DNA of 64,000 nt from the NCBI RefSeq assembly GCF_030167925.1, contig NZ_JASKUT010000002.1, positions 930,001-994,000 on the forward strand, given 5' to 3'. Both the position numbers and the translations under genes were made by a program. Positions 1 to 8,219 of this stretch are shown piece by piece. The notes below the pieces were generated by a model. That model was not told the origin of the DNA. It saw only the letters and a program-made list of their open reading frames with translations, and did not search any database. Source of the stretch: Paenibacillus silviterrae (GTDB lineage: Bacteria; Bacillota; Bacilli; Paenibacillales; NBRC-103111). How positions within the stretch are numbered: the stretch's first letter is position 1; every line of letters starts with the position of its first letter.

Positions 1-1
1 A

Positions 2-208
2 GGCAGCTTGAAAGCGTTCGATCTGATTTATATTATGACAGGCGGCGGGCCGGCGCACTCGACGGAGCTGCTCGCCTCCTACATGTACAACAACACGTTT
101 TCGATCTATCGGTTCGGTTACGGCAGCGCCGTGTCCACGACCATAATATTGCTGAGTCTGATCTTGATTGCAGGCAGCCAATATTTGATGAAACGAGACT
201 ATCGTTAA
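2..208 (+). CDS. Sugar ABC transporter permease, MalF-type (C-terminal part only)
   Basis: The reading frame is open from the window edge, so this is the last ~68 residues of a longer gene. It has the usual end of a CUT1 MalF-type permease: the motif FDLIYIMTGGGP, a tyrosine-rich stretch, then one last membrane helix (about residues 40-60) and a short basic tail. The subunit forms half of the membrane channel of a sugar importer with the MalG-type permease that follows 15 bases downstream. The binding protein is presumably upstream, outside the window. Substrate cannot be read from this fragment; the neighbouring GH20 and amino-sugar-acid genes suggest a hexosaminide, which is inference. Confidence 0.9.
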   Translation, partial: GSLKAFDLIYIMTGGGPAHSTELLASYMYNNTFSIYRFGYGSAVSTTIILLSLILIAGSQYLMKRDYR

Positions 209-223
209 GAGGAGGATCCGATA

Positions 224-1099
224 TTGAAAGCACATATTCATTCCGTAAGGGCATCCTCCTTAAACAGGATAGGAAGCCTCCGCAAGTGGAGGGTCGGCGC
301 CGCCAATGCTCTGATGGCGATATACGCCGTGGTCACGCTTTATCCGCTGCTTTGGCTGTTCGCCAGTGCACTGAAAACGAACGACGAATTTTTCTCCCGT
401 CCGTTCCAGCTTCCTACCGTCTGGCAGTGGGAGAATCTCTCACGGGCCTGGAAGGTATCCGATATGAGCACAGGCATGCTCAACTCTGTGATCGTGACGT
501 TAGCGTCACTTGTGCTGACGCTTGTGATTGGGGCACTTGCCGCCTATGTGCTCTCGCGGTTTCAATTCCGCTTTAAGCTTTTCTACATGGGCTTGTTTCT
601 GCTTGGCATGCTAATACCGATTCACAGCACGCTTGTTCCCTTGTTTATCTTGATGAACAAGGCGCATTTGCTGAACACTTATTGGGCGTTAATCCTGCCT
701 TATACGGCGTTCGAGCTGCCCATTGCGATATTTATCGTACAGGCTTACATGAACACGTTTCCGAAGGATATTGAAGAAGCAGGAATGATAGACGGGACCG
801 GCTATTGGGGCATTTTCACGAGAATTATGCTGCCGTTATCCGCTCCGGCGCTGTCCACAGTGGCGATCCTAGCCTTCTTGCGCTTCTGGAACGACTTCTC
901 GTTCGCGCTTGTATTCATCAGCAAGCCGGCGTTAAAAACGCTGCCGCTCAGCTTATCCGTATTCGCCACGGGTTATATGACCGATTACAAGCTGACCATG
1001 GCCGCTTTATCTATTGCTGTTATCCCGACCATCATTGTCTACCTGATCTTTCAGGAACACATTATGAAGGGTATGATCGCAGGGGCGGTTAAGGGGTAG
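224..1099 (+). CDS. Carbohydrate ABC transporter permease, MalG-type
   Basis: A 291-residue inner-membrane permease with about six hydrophobic helices and the cytoplasmic EAA loop (EEAGMIDGTGYWGIF) that docks the ATPase. The C-terminus EHIMKGMIAGAVKG is typical of CUT1 MalG-type subunits. TTG at 224 is chosen because GAGGAGG lies 8 bases upstream; no ATG nearby has a better site. It follows the MalF-type gene by 15 bases. No ATPase gene is present here, so the importer probably borrows a shared MsmX-like ATPase, as is common in Bacilli. A terminator follows directly. Confidence 0.93.
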   Translation: MKAHIHSVRASSLNRIGSLRKWRVGAANALMAIYAVVTLYPLLWLFASALKTNDEFFSRPFQLPTVWQWENLSRAWKVSDMSTGMLNSVIVTLASLVLTLVIGALAAYVLSRFQFRFKLFYMGLFLLGMLIPIHSTLVPLFILMNKAHLLNTYWALILPYTAFELPIAIFIVQAYMNTFPKDIEEAGMIDGTGYWGIFTRIMLPLSAPALSTVAILAFLRFWNDFSFALVFISKPALKTLPLSLSVFATGYMTDYKLTMAALSIAVIPTIIVYLIFQEHIMKGMIAGAVKG

Positions 1100-1114
1100 G
1101 TCTTCCATATTATG

Positions 1115-1158
1115 CAGCCTTTGTTTGATCCTCTGATCAGACAAAGGCTGTTCGTTTT
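1115..1158 (+). terminator. Intrinsic terminator after the permease operon
   Basis: A 10-bp stem CAGCCTTTGT / ACAAAGGCTG (1115-1124 with 1141-1150) is followed by a T-rich tail (TTCGTTTT). It closes the plus-strand transporter operon. Confidence 0.8.
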
Positions 1159-1189
1159 ACAATTGGTGAATCTTTACGATTTGATAGTA

Positions 1190-1218
1190 AAAGGGAGCCC
1201 GTTTCTCAACGAGCCCCC
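1190..1218 (-). terminator. Terminator of the GH20 gene
   Basis: GGGAGCCCGTT (1193-1203) pairs with AACGAGCCCC (1208-1217) around a TCTC loop. Read on the minus strand the stem is followed by CCCTTTTAC, and it lies a few bases past the GH20 stop codon. Confidence 0.7.
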
Positions 1219-1224
1219 CAATAT

Positions 1225-3135
1225 TTAGAATGGGTTCATGACATGAAAGAAGACGTTCGGCGATGCCATCCGGTAATAATAACTGCACCAGCCGGTACCC
1301 TTGTGGTTGAACCGGTTGACGGAGCTGTATACTAACCGTTGCTGCTCCAGTTCTTCGATTCTATCGATGCGGCCCTCGACATAATCGAGCAGTCTGACTG
1401 CCGCCGTATCCAACCGGCTCACTAACCCGCCATAGCGGATGTCGAGCACCTCCCAACCGAACGGCTTGAACATCCGGAGCCACTGGCTGCGATGGGCTTC
1501 ACGCAGTTCCCGGACGGCGGCCGTAATTGCGGGCAGCTCATCCGTCGCCGCACGCCGTAATGCTTCGGTGTCCCGTGCATCGTAAGCTCGCTTCAATTCG
1601 ATGCCGACCTCGCTTTTCCGCTTCAGGACGCCACACAGCTTCTGTGGAACCTCAAACACGTAATCCAGCTCTGCGTCCTTGTCACGACGGCTTAAGATGT
1701 CTTGCTCCAGCTTAGCATAGTGGCGTGACATCTCCAAGCCCTCGATCTGTTTGTCGAAGAGCCCTAACAACACGTCCTGATATAATAGAAACTTGGATGG
1801 ATTGCTTTGCTTCCGGTTGTCCGGCTCCGAGCCTGGCGTTTCGTCCAAATACTTGAGCAGTAAGTAAGCATCTGCATCGATGCCGGTGCAAAACTTGACC
1901 CGTTCGGCAAGATACCCCGGTTCCGGCTGATCCTCCAAGTAAGCATGCTCCGCGTAAAGCTGCAAGCCAAGGAGTGCAGCAAACGGATTGCCCTCCATTC
2001 CGTCATCGCCCCACATGGTCGCGTACACCTCGCGGATGCCTTCCCGTTTGCATATCTGCAGTGCGGTATCCGAGGCCTTCAGCGATAAGCCATAATTGAC
2101 GCCAAACGTATTGAAGATCCAGACCGCGCCGGCAAACACCAAATTACAGCCGAGAGGGCGGTGCTTCGCAATCAGCTTCTCGTAATCCTCCTGCTCCGTA
2201 TGGACGTAATCCCAATACACCATGTCTACATCCTTGGGGATGCTCCGCGCCATGTCCTCCGGTATGTTCGTGGCTTCATCGTAATATTCACTGCCGTTCC
2301 CGGAGGCAAGCTTCAAGAACATATCACTCCACATCATCGGCTTCAAACCGCGGCGACGGGCGCTTTCCAGCACTTGTTCCAGATGTCCCGTCATGATCTC
2401 GAATCGGTTCTTATACCCGTTCCGGTCCAAATATTTGCCCCGGCCCAGCTCTTCCGCTTCGTCCATGCCGATATGGATCTTGCGGCTGCGGAACGGTGCG
2501 CTGGCTGCTTCGATCATTCGGTCGACAAGCTGGTCAGTCAAGCTTTCGCCTACAAGCAGCGCGCCTTTCGTATCCCGGTAGTGCGAAACCGGCTCCCACT
2601 TTAGGAATTCCTCCAAATGCGCTAACGTCTGGATGCTCGGGAATGCCTCAATGCCGAATTGGTCAGCGTAATCGTCAATTTCTTTCAGCTCTTCCTTCGA
2701 ATATCGGCCCCGCATATAACCGAAATAGGGCTCCCCGTCGATCTCGTAAGTGTCCTCCATGTACAGCATAACAGTATTTAGCCCCATCAGAGCCATCTTA
2801 TTCAGCATCTTTTTCAAGCTGTCTACGGTCAACACGCCGTTGCGCGACAGATCGAACATCGGTCCGATCGTATCGAACTGCTGCTGCTCCCGGATCCGAA
2901 ACGGTTGACCCTTGGAGCCGTACTGCAGAAGCAGACCGAGCCCGCGGAAAAATTGATGCTTTCGCCCATACCGGATACAGGCTGATCCTCGTTCAAGAGC
3001 GACCTCCAGTTCTCCATCTGAAAGCTCTATCCGAACTGGTAGACCGTCCTCCGCTTCGGTAAACCTCAATTCTTGAGACAATGCTTGAATTCCGGGCCGT
3101 AGAGCGGCCAAATCCCCATCCCAACGAAGCTTCAT
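1225..3135 (-). CDS. Glycoside hydrolase family 20 exo-beta-N-acetylhexosaminidase
   Basis: A 636-residue protein with a GH20 catalytic barrel from about residue 95. The signature HIGMDEAEELGRG (about 220-235) holds the Asp-Glu pair that, in this family, supports substrate-assisted cleavage by the 2-acetamido group and acts as acid/base. The N-terminal ~90 residues resemble the small alpha/beta domain that precedes GH20 barrels, and the C-terminal ~200 residues are helical. No signal peptide is visible, so it probably acts on imported oligosaccharides or glycoconjugates. ATG at 3135 has CAGGAGG 8 bases upstream. It is transcribed divergently from the amino-sugar-acid operon across a palindrome, hinting at shared control. 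Exact substrate is unknown. Confidence 0.88.
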   Translation of the reverse strand: MKLRWDGDLAALRPGIQALSQELRFTEAEDGLPVRIELSDGELEVALERGSACIRYGRKHQFFRGLGLLLQYGSKGQPFRIREQQQFDTIGPMFDLSRNGVLTVDSLKKMLNKMALMGLNTVMLYMEDTYEIDGEPYFGYMRGRYSKEELKEIDDYADQFGIEAFPSIQTLAHLEEFLKWEPVSHYRDTKGALLVGESLTDQLVDRMIEAASAPFRSRKIHIGMDEAEELGRGKYLDRNGYKNRFEIMTGHLEQVLESARRRGLKPMMWSDMFLKLASGNGSEYYDEATNIPEDMARSIPKDVDMVYWDYVHTEQEDYEKLIAKHRPLGCNLVFAGAVWIFNTFGVNYGLSLKASDTALQICKREGIREVYATMWGDDGMEGNPFAALLGLQLYAEHAYLEDQPEPGYLAERVKFCTGIDADAYLLLKYLDETPGSEPDNRKQSNPSKFLLYQDVLLGLFDKQIEGLEMSRHYAKLEQDILSRRDKDAELDYVFEVPQKLCGVLKRKSEVGIELKRAYDARDTEALRRAATDELPAITAAVRELREAHRSQWLRMFKPFGWEVLDIRYGGLVSRLDTAAVRLLDYVEGRIDRIEELEQQRLVYSSVNRFNHKGTGWCSYYYRMASPNVFFHVMNPF

Positions 3136-3178
3136 CTACATATCCTCCTGAAAAATCATTCGATTTCGCAACAAACAT

Positions 3179-3190
3179 TATAACGTTATA
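3179..3190. promoter_or_regulatory. Candidate operator between GH20 and the deacetylase operon
   Basis: The perfect 12-bp palindrome TATAACGTTATA sits in the 147-base gap between the two divergent genes. A plausible plus-strand promoter, TTGTTT (3191-3196) and TAAACT (3213-3218) with a 16-base spacer, abuts it, so a bound repressor would block the -35 box. The GntR/UTRA regulator at the end of the plus-strand operon is the obvious candidate binder; this is inference. Confidence 0.45.
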
Positions 3191-3282
3191 TTGTTTTTTT
3201 CAGTTTCTATGCTAAACTAAGACATAAGTGAATGCAATAGGTTTTAAAATTTTCATTATCGTTTCAGAAGGAGGTGAAATGT

Positions 3283-4407
3283 ATGCACGATCGGTTCGTC
3301 TTACGGAATTTGAAGCTCGTGAATGGGGAAGAGATAGATATCGTCATTTCCGACGGGAAAATTGCTAAACTGGCACAGGCGGGATGCGGAGAGGGAAAAG
3401 TTGTTATCGATTGTTCCGGGCAATACGTATCGAGCGGGTGGATTGACCTGCATGTTCACGCCTTCCCGGAGCTCGAGCCTTACGGTGACGATATCGACGA
3501 AATCGGGATCAAGCAAGGAGTTACTACGATCGTGGATGCAGGAAGCTGCGGAGCGGACAGAATTGCAGAATTGGCGGCCAGCAGAGCGCGCGCCCGTACC
3601 CACATGCTTGCGTTTTTGAACATTTCACGCATCGGGCTGGAACGTATTGACGAATTATCCAATCTTGCATGGATCGATGAAGCCAAGGCGCTGCAAGCAG
3701 TTCAAGAACATAGCGAGTTCATCGTAGGATTAAAGGCGCGTATCAGTAAAAGTGTGGTCTGCGGCAATGGTCTGGAGCCATTACGCAGGGCGCGGGCGCT
3801 GTCGAAGATCACTTCGCTGCCGTTAATGGTACACATCGGCTCCGGACCGCCCGGTATTGAGGAGATCCTTCCTGTGCTGGAGACTAAGGACATCATTACC
3901 CATTATCTCAATGGAAAAGCGAACAATCTTTTCGATGACGAAGGTAAGCCGCTGCAAGTGCTGTTGGATGCGATAGGGCGCGGCGTTCACCTGGATGTCG
4001 GCCACGGCACAGCAAGCTTCTCCTTTAGGGTTGCCGAAGCGGCCAAACGCCATCAGATCCGGCTAGGTACGATCAGCACCGACATTTATCGCGGGAATCG
4101 GTTAAAGGGTCCGGTGTATAGTATGGCATACGTTCTCTCCAAATTTCTTTACCTCGGTTATTCGCTCGAGGAGGTAATCGCAGCAGTCACAACCTATGCG
4201 GCCGAGTGGTTAGGGAAGCCCGAGCTGGGCTGTATTCAAGAGGGAGGCGCCGCAAACTTGACCCTATTTAAAGTTTGTCATGAGACAACGGTGCTGCGGG
4301 ATTCCGAAGGGGAGCAGCGAATATCGGATAGGAGAATAGAGGCCAAAGGAGTTGTTGTTCATGGTGAGTTCATTGAATGCCAAATACGGACTGAAACGAG
4401 TCATTAA
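3283..4407 (+). CDS. Amidohydrolase/deacetylase-family metallohydrolase (cog3964 type)
   Basis: A 374-residue amidohydrolase-superfamily enzyme. Visible metal-site elements are DLHVHAF (HxH on strand 1), a lysine in VGLKARISK that may be the carboxylated bridge, MVHIGSG and ITHYLNGK for the later histidines, and the aspartate in STDIY. Members of this family (EF_0837/Atu3266 group) were once annotated as dihydroorotases; the characterised activity I recall is hydrolysis of acetylated hydroxy-acid compounds. ATG at 3283 is used because AAGGAGGTG ends 7 bases before it; an in-frame GTG at 3274 lies inside that site. It overlaps the next gene by 47 bases, so the two are translationally coupled. 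A role in removing an acetyl group from an amino-sugar acid is inference from context. Confidence 0.85.
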   Translation: MHDRFVLRNLKLVNGEEIDIVISDGKIAKLAQAGCGEGKVVIDCSGQYVSSGWIDLHVHAFPELEPYGDDIDEIGIKQGVTTIVDAGSCGADRIAELAASRARARTHMLAFLNISRIGLERIDELSNLAWIDEAKALQAVQEHSEFIVGLKARISKSVVCGNGLEPLRRARALSKITSLPLMVHIGSGPPGIEEILPVLETKDIITHYLNGKANNLFDDEGKPLQVLLDAIGRGVHLDVGHGTASFSFRVAEAAKRHQIRLGTISTDIYRGNRLKGPVYSMAYVLSKFLYLGYSLEEVIAAVTTYAAEWLGKPELGCIQEGGAANLTLFKVCHETTVLRDSEGEQRISDRRIEAKGVVVHGEFIECQIRTETSH

Positions 4408-5464
4408 TGCAAGCGGACGGATGAGCATATTAGGCGTATCCGCACCTACGGATACTGTGATGAATGCAATGAAGCAAGGCGGACAACATTATGTGGAGAT
4501 CGCCGATTTGGTCGAAAAATCCGGAGATTATATCGCACGGATTCTCGGATCGGAGGCAGCGGTCGTCGTGAACTCGGCGTCCAGCGGCATTGCGCTGTCC
4601 GTTGCCGCTATTGTGACCCAAGGCCATAAGCGCCGCAGCGAGCGTCTGCATCAGGATCCCATCGCCAAGAATGAGATCATTATCCTGAAAGGGCATAATG
4701 TGCAATATGGCGCGCCTGTGGAAACCATGGTCTACTTAGGAGGCGGAAAGCTCGTCGAGGCGGGATACGCCAATGAGGGGAAAGCCGAGCACATTGAAGA
4801 GGCGATTGGGGAAAACACGGCTGCCATACTTTTTGTCAAATCGCATCACGCCGTACAGAAAAATATGATTTCCGTAGAGGAAGCTTGGGAGATCGCGCAG
4901 CGTAACCGCATTCCGCTAATTGTTGATGCCGCGGCGGAGGAGGATCTTCAGAAGTATGTTGCCTGCTCGGACCTCGCAATCTACAGCGGCTCGAAGGCCA
5001 TTGAAGGCCCGACCTCAGGCATTGTCGGTGGCAAGCGGATTTACATCGATTGGCTTAAGGTTCAGCTGCACGGAATCGGGCGAAGCATGAAGGTTGGGAA
5101 AGAAACTACGTTCGGACTTCTTCAAGCCCTGGACGAATATATGACCAAAGAAGACCGCAGCGAGGAAGAGAAGGCAGCGCTGAACACCTTAATGCCGTTG
5201 GCGGACCTGGATGGAGTTCAGGTTACCGTTGTCCAGGACGAGGCGGGCCGCGCCATATTTCGTGCCCGGATTCAGATTGACCCGGTGAAAGCAGGTACGA
5301 CCGCCAAGCAGGTTGTGACGGAGCTTCGGGACGGTGAGATCGCGATCTATACGCGTGATTACGGCGTGAGACAAGGCTATTTCGATATCGATCCGCGTCC
5401 GCTTCAAGGGGACGATATGCAGGTCATTGCAGCCAGAATTCGTGAAATCGTAGGAGGGAAGTAG
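4361..5464 (+). CDS. dgaE-like: DgaE-family PLP-dependent ammonia lyase
   Basis: A 367-residue fold-type I PLP enzyme of the SelA/DgaE group. The likely PLP lysine is in YSGSKAIEGPTSG (about residue 210), preceded by the aspartate motif PLIVDAAAEED. In Salmonella, DgaE removes ammonia from D-glucosaminate-6-phosphate to give 2-keto-3-deoxy-6-phosphogluconate (KDGP). ATG at 4361 follows AAAGGAG by 9 bases; upstream TTG codons lie in that spacer. The start lies inside the preceding deacetylase gene and the aldolase gene begins one base after the stop. Whether this copy acts on the phosphorylated or the free sugar acid cannot be read from sequence, because no PTS is present here and a separate kinase is. 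Confidence 0.86.
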   Translation: MVSSLNAKYGLKRVINASGRMSILGVSAPTDTVMNAMKQGGQHYVEIADLVEKSGDYIARILGSEAAVVVNSASSGIALSVAAIVTQGHKRRSERLHQDPIAKNEIIILKGHNVQYGAPVETMVYLGGGKLVEAGYANEGKAEHIEEAIGENTAAILFVKSHHAVQKNMISVEEAWEIAQRNRIPLIVDAAAEEDLQKYVACSDLAIYSGSKAIEGPTSGIVGGKRIYIDWLKVQLHGIGRSMKVGKETTFGLLQALDEYMTKEDRSEEEKAALNTLMPLADLDGVQVTVVQDEAGRAIFRARIQIDPVKAGTTAKQVVTELRDGEIAIYTRDYGVRQGYFDIDPRPLQGDDMQVIAARIREIVGGK

Positions 5465-5465
5465 G

Positions 5466-6221
5466 ATGGCAAGCTTAGCGAAGCGATTGTACAAAAATAG
5501 GGCTGCCTTAAACGTTCTGGCAAACAGCGTAGACAATGCCAAGGAGGTATTCGAGGCTGCGGAGGGTTACGTGCTGGTCGGCGTGCTGTCGAAGGATTAC
5601 CCGACAGTAGAAGCTGCCGTAGCCGCCATGAAGGAATACGGCCAAGCGATCGACGAAGCGGTTTCGATCGGGCTTGGCGCCGGCGATAATCGTCAGGCAG
5701 CTGTCGTCGCAGAAATCGCGAAATATTACCCGGGCAGCCATTTCAATCAGGTCTTTCCTGCCGTTGGGGCAACGCGTGCAAACCTGGGTGGGCATGACAG
5801 CTGGATTAACAGCCTGGTGTCTCCGACCGGCCGCCCCGGTTATGTCAATATTTCGACCGGCCCGGTCAGCGCCGCGTTGAACGAGCATGCAATTATACCT
5901 GTGAGAACAGCCATTGCTCTTGTACGCGATATGGGCGGCAATGCGCTTAAATATTTCCCGATGAATGGTTTGAGCCGCGAAGATGAGCTGCGCGCCGTCG
6001 CCGAGGCTTGCGGGGAGGCGGGCTTTGCACTTGAGCCGACGGGCGGTATTGACAAGGACAACTTCGAAGCCATCCTGCGTATTGCGCTGGAGGCGAACGT
6101 ACCGCAGGTCATTCCGCATGTCTATTCCTCCATTATTGATAAGGCCTCCGGCAAGACGATGGCGGAGGATGTCCGCTACCTGCTGGATAAGATGAAGAGA
6201 TTGGTTGATCATTATGGCTAA
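5466..6221 (+). CDS. dgaF-like: DgaF-family 2-dehydro-3-deoxy-phosphogluconate aldolase
   Basis: A 251-residue member of the DgaF/KDGP aldolase family, which cleaves KDGP to pyruvate and glyceraldehyde 3-phosphate. The stretch ALKYFPMNGLS (about 156-166) carries the lysine expected to form the Schiff base, and PTGGID marks the phosphate-binding end of the barrel. It starts with ATG one base after the ammonia-lyase stop and its last 8 bases overlap the kinase gene. The tight packing with DgaE is the same pairing as in the Salmonella dga operon, which supports the assignment more than sequence alone. Confidence 0.85.
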   Translation: MASLAKRLYKNRAALNVLANSVDNAKEVFEAAEGYVLVGVLSKDYPTVEAAVAAMKEYGQAIDEAVSIGLGAGDNRQAAVVAEIAKYYPGSHFNQVFPAVGATRANLGGHDSWINSLVSPTGRPGYVNISTGPVSAALNEHAIIPVRTAIALVRDMGGNALKYFPMNGLSREDELRAVAEACGEAGFALEPTGGIDKDNFEAILRIALEANVPQVIPHVYSSIIDKASGKTMAEDVRYLLDKMKRLVDHYG

Positions 6222-7230
6222 AAAAATCGCAGCCTTCGGAGAGGTCATGATGCGTCTGCAGGTGCCGGGCTTTGAGCTTCTGTCGCAAGCGAGCCAGCTA
6301 AGCTATTCTTTTTCCGGTACGGGCGTGAACGTAGCCTCGGCGCTTGCACGCTTTGGGCATACGGGCTACCTAGTGTCCACCTTGCCGGCCAATCCCCTCG
6401 GTGACGCCGCAGCGGCATATCTTCGCAAGTTAGGAATCGCTACTACATTTATGCACCAGGGCGGCAAATCGATTGGGATGTACTTTTTGGAAAACGGGTT
6501 CGGTACTCGACCAAGCAGAGTTACGTATACGAACCGGTTGGAAAGCAGCTTTAATACTGCACCGGAAGACACGTACGATTTTACTTCCATTGCCGGGCAG
6601 CTGGATGTCGTCCATTTTTGCGGAATTACGCTTGCCATGAACGATACGGTCCGCGCTCAAATGAAACGCTTCGCACAAGCGGTCAAAGCCCGCGGTGGAA
6701 CCGTTGTCTTCGACTGCAATTACCGGCCTTCGCTTTGGGGAGAGAACGGATATGCGAAGGCGAAGCCTCATTACGAAGAAATGCTGCATATGGCTGATAT
6801 CGTCATGATGAACGAGAAAGATGCGATGTTGATTCTCGGTATGGATACAAACAAGGAATCCCGCAGAGAGCAGCTCATTCATTTGATTCCCGCCGTCGCG
6901 GAGCAATTTCAAATTGCTGTCATTGCCGGCACGCACCGTTCCATTAATGGCGACAACACGCATTCTTTGCAAGGATTTCTGTATAAACGTCAAAGCTTTG
7001 CCTTTTCAAACAAGCTCACCTTTCCTGTCTATGATAGAATAGGGGCAGGAGATGCCTATACGAGCGGAATTATTCATGGGGAGCTCAGTCAGTATTCTCA
7101 GGAGAAAGCCGTCAACTTCGCAGCGGCGGCCGGCATGCTCGCGCATACCATTGCCGGCGATACGCCGATGTCGTCCGAGAGTGATATTCTTCGAGCCATC
7201 ACAGAAACCGTAGGCGATGTAGAAAGGTAG
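6214..7230 (+). CDS. PfkB-family sugar kinase (probable 2-dehydro-3-deoxygluconokinase)
   Basis: A 338-residue ribokinase/PfkB fold. The N-terminal substrate-lid glycine pair is in FSGTGVNVASALARFGH, and the C-terminal signature is DRIGAGDAYTSG, whose aspartate is the catalytic base and whose GAGD forms the anion hole. Closest in layout to KdgK, which phosphorylates 2-keto-3-deoxygluconate; the substrate here could also be the amino-sugar acid before deamination. ATG at 6214 is preferred over TTG at 6205: it gives the family N-terminus MAKKIAAFGE and overlaps the aldolase stop by 8 bases. Confidence 0.87.
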   Translation: MAKKIAAFGEVMMRLQVPGFELLSQASQLSYSFSGTGVNVASALARFGHTGYLVSTLPANPLGDAAAAYLRKLGIATTFMHQGGKSIGMYFLENGFGTRPSRVTYTNRLESSFNTAPEDTYDFTSIAGQLDVVHFCGITLAMNDTVRAQMKRFAQAVKARGGTVVFDCNYRPSLWGENGYAKAKPHYEEMLHMADIVMMNEKDAMLILGMDTNKESRREQLIHLIPAVAEQFQIAVIAGTHRSINGDNTHSLQGFLYKRQSFAFSNKLTFPVYDRIGAGDAYTSGIIHGELSQYSQEKAVNFAAAAGMLAHTIAGDTPMSSESDILRAITETVGDVER

Positions 7231-7241
7231 CGGATGCAGCA

Positions 7242-7955
7242 GTGAGTTTATCTCGAAAAAGCAAACCTTTGTATTTGCAGATCAAAAATATTATTAAAGA
7301 CCGGATATTGCACGGGGTGTATCCGATTGAGAGCAACATTCCTTCCGAGCCCCAGTTAGAACAGGAGTTTGCCGTAAGCAAAATTACCATTCGCAATGCC
7401 GTTAGCGAGCTTGTACAAGAAGGCTACTTGGAGAAGAGCAGCGGCAAAGGTACGAAAGTCATCCGAAATACGTCGACCTCCAAGCTTTCTACCTGGAAAC
7501 GTTTCACGGAACTTTTGGTCGAAGAAGGACATAAAATTCAAAAACAATTACTGCGAACGGAAGCGGTAAGCCATGAAGAGGGGACGCTGCTGCACCGATT
7601 ATTCGGAGAACGCAGCCTTCGCATCGAGCGGCTATATTTGCTAAACGGCGCGCCTTATATTCATTACACACATTATTTGACCTTGCGCAAGGGTGATATG
7701 GAGCTGTCCGATCTGGAATCGCAATCGTTATACGGTTTGCTTGAGGAAAAGGACGTTCCCTTAGCAAAGTTTCGGGATCAATTCACCGTTGCTTTGGCTC
7801 CTTCCTATGTGGAGCATGCCTTGCTTGTGGATAGTTCTACGCCGTTTTTAAAACGCACGCGGTATTCCTATGATGATACAGGGGAGCTTATCGAATTCAG
7901 CGAAGGATATTATAATACGGAAATGCAGCAATACATCGTGGATTATGATGTTTAA
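7242..7955 (+). CDS. GntR-family regulator with UTRA ligand domain
   Basis: A 237-residue regulator. Residues 1-70 form the GntR winged helix (PLYLQIKNIIKDRIL, EPQLEQEFAVSKITIRNAVSELV). Residues ~85-235 match the UTRA/HutC effector domain. GTG at 7242 is the only reasonable start; an AGAAAGG lies 14 bases upstream, so initiation may rely on coupling to the kinase gene 11 bases before. As the last gene of the catabolic operon it is the likely local repressor, sensing a pathway sugar phosphate. A truncated, near-identical copy of its 3' end lies near 36.1 kb on the opposite strand. Confidence 0.9.
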   Translation: MSLSRKSKPLYLQIKNIIKDRILHGVYPIESNIPSEPQLEQEFAVSKITIRNAVSELVQEGYLEKSSGKGTKVIRNTSTSKLSTWKRFTELLVEEGHKIQKQLLRTEAVSHEEGTLLHRLFGERSLRIERLYLLNGAPYIHYTHYLTLRKGDMELSDLESQSLYGLLEEKDVPLAKFRDQFTVALAPSYVEHALLVDSSTPFLKRTRYSYDDTGELIEFSEGYYNTEMQQYIVDYDV

Positions 7956-7995
7956 GTATGATGATCTGTTGATGAGGACACACTGTTGCTTGCAG

Positions 7996-8053
7996 ACCCC
8001 TAAGGGGTGGAAAAACTTGTGGGGTTCGGGCACTTGACCCGAATCCTTTTTTA
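7996..8053 (+). terminator. Terminator of the deacetylase-to-GntR operon
   Basis: A small hairpin ACCCCTAAGGGGT (7996-8008) precedes a second stem GGTTCGGG / CCCGAATCC (8023-8030 with 8038-8046) with a seven-base T run. The second stem is the likely terminator. Confidence 0.8.
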
Positions 8054-8219
8054 TGTGGAAAAATGTTCCTTTGCACAAAAATGAACAGAGTGAAACAACA
8101 GCAAGCCATTCTGCTGCAGCATAGATAGCAATCCATAAGAAACAATCCAAGTTGAATTATGCTAATATGTAGTTATTGTATAATGTAGATATCCCTCACG
8201 AACAAAGGAGAAACTGAGA

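Noticed and set aside
5508..6248. 246-codon minus-strand frame
   Set aside because: Lies fully antisense to the aldolase gene, is Arg/Cys/His-rich and has no family features; a shadow of high-GC coding sequence.
7848..8150. Minus-strand frames over the GntR gene end
   Set aside because: Antisense to the GntR coding end and across its terminator; no coding features.
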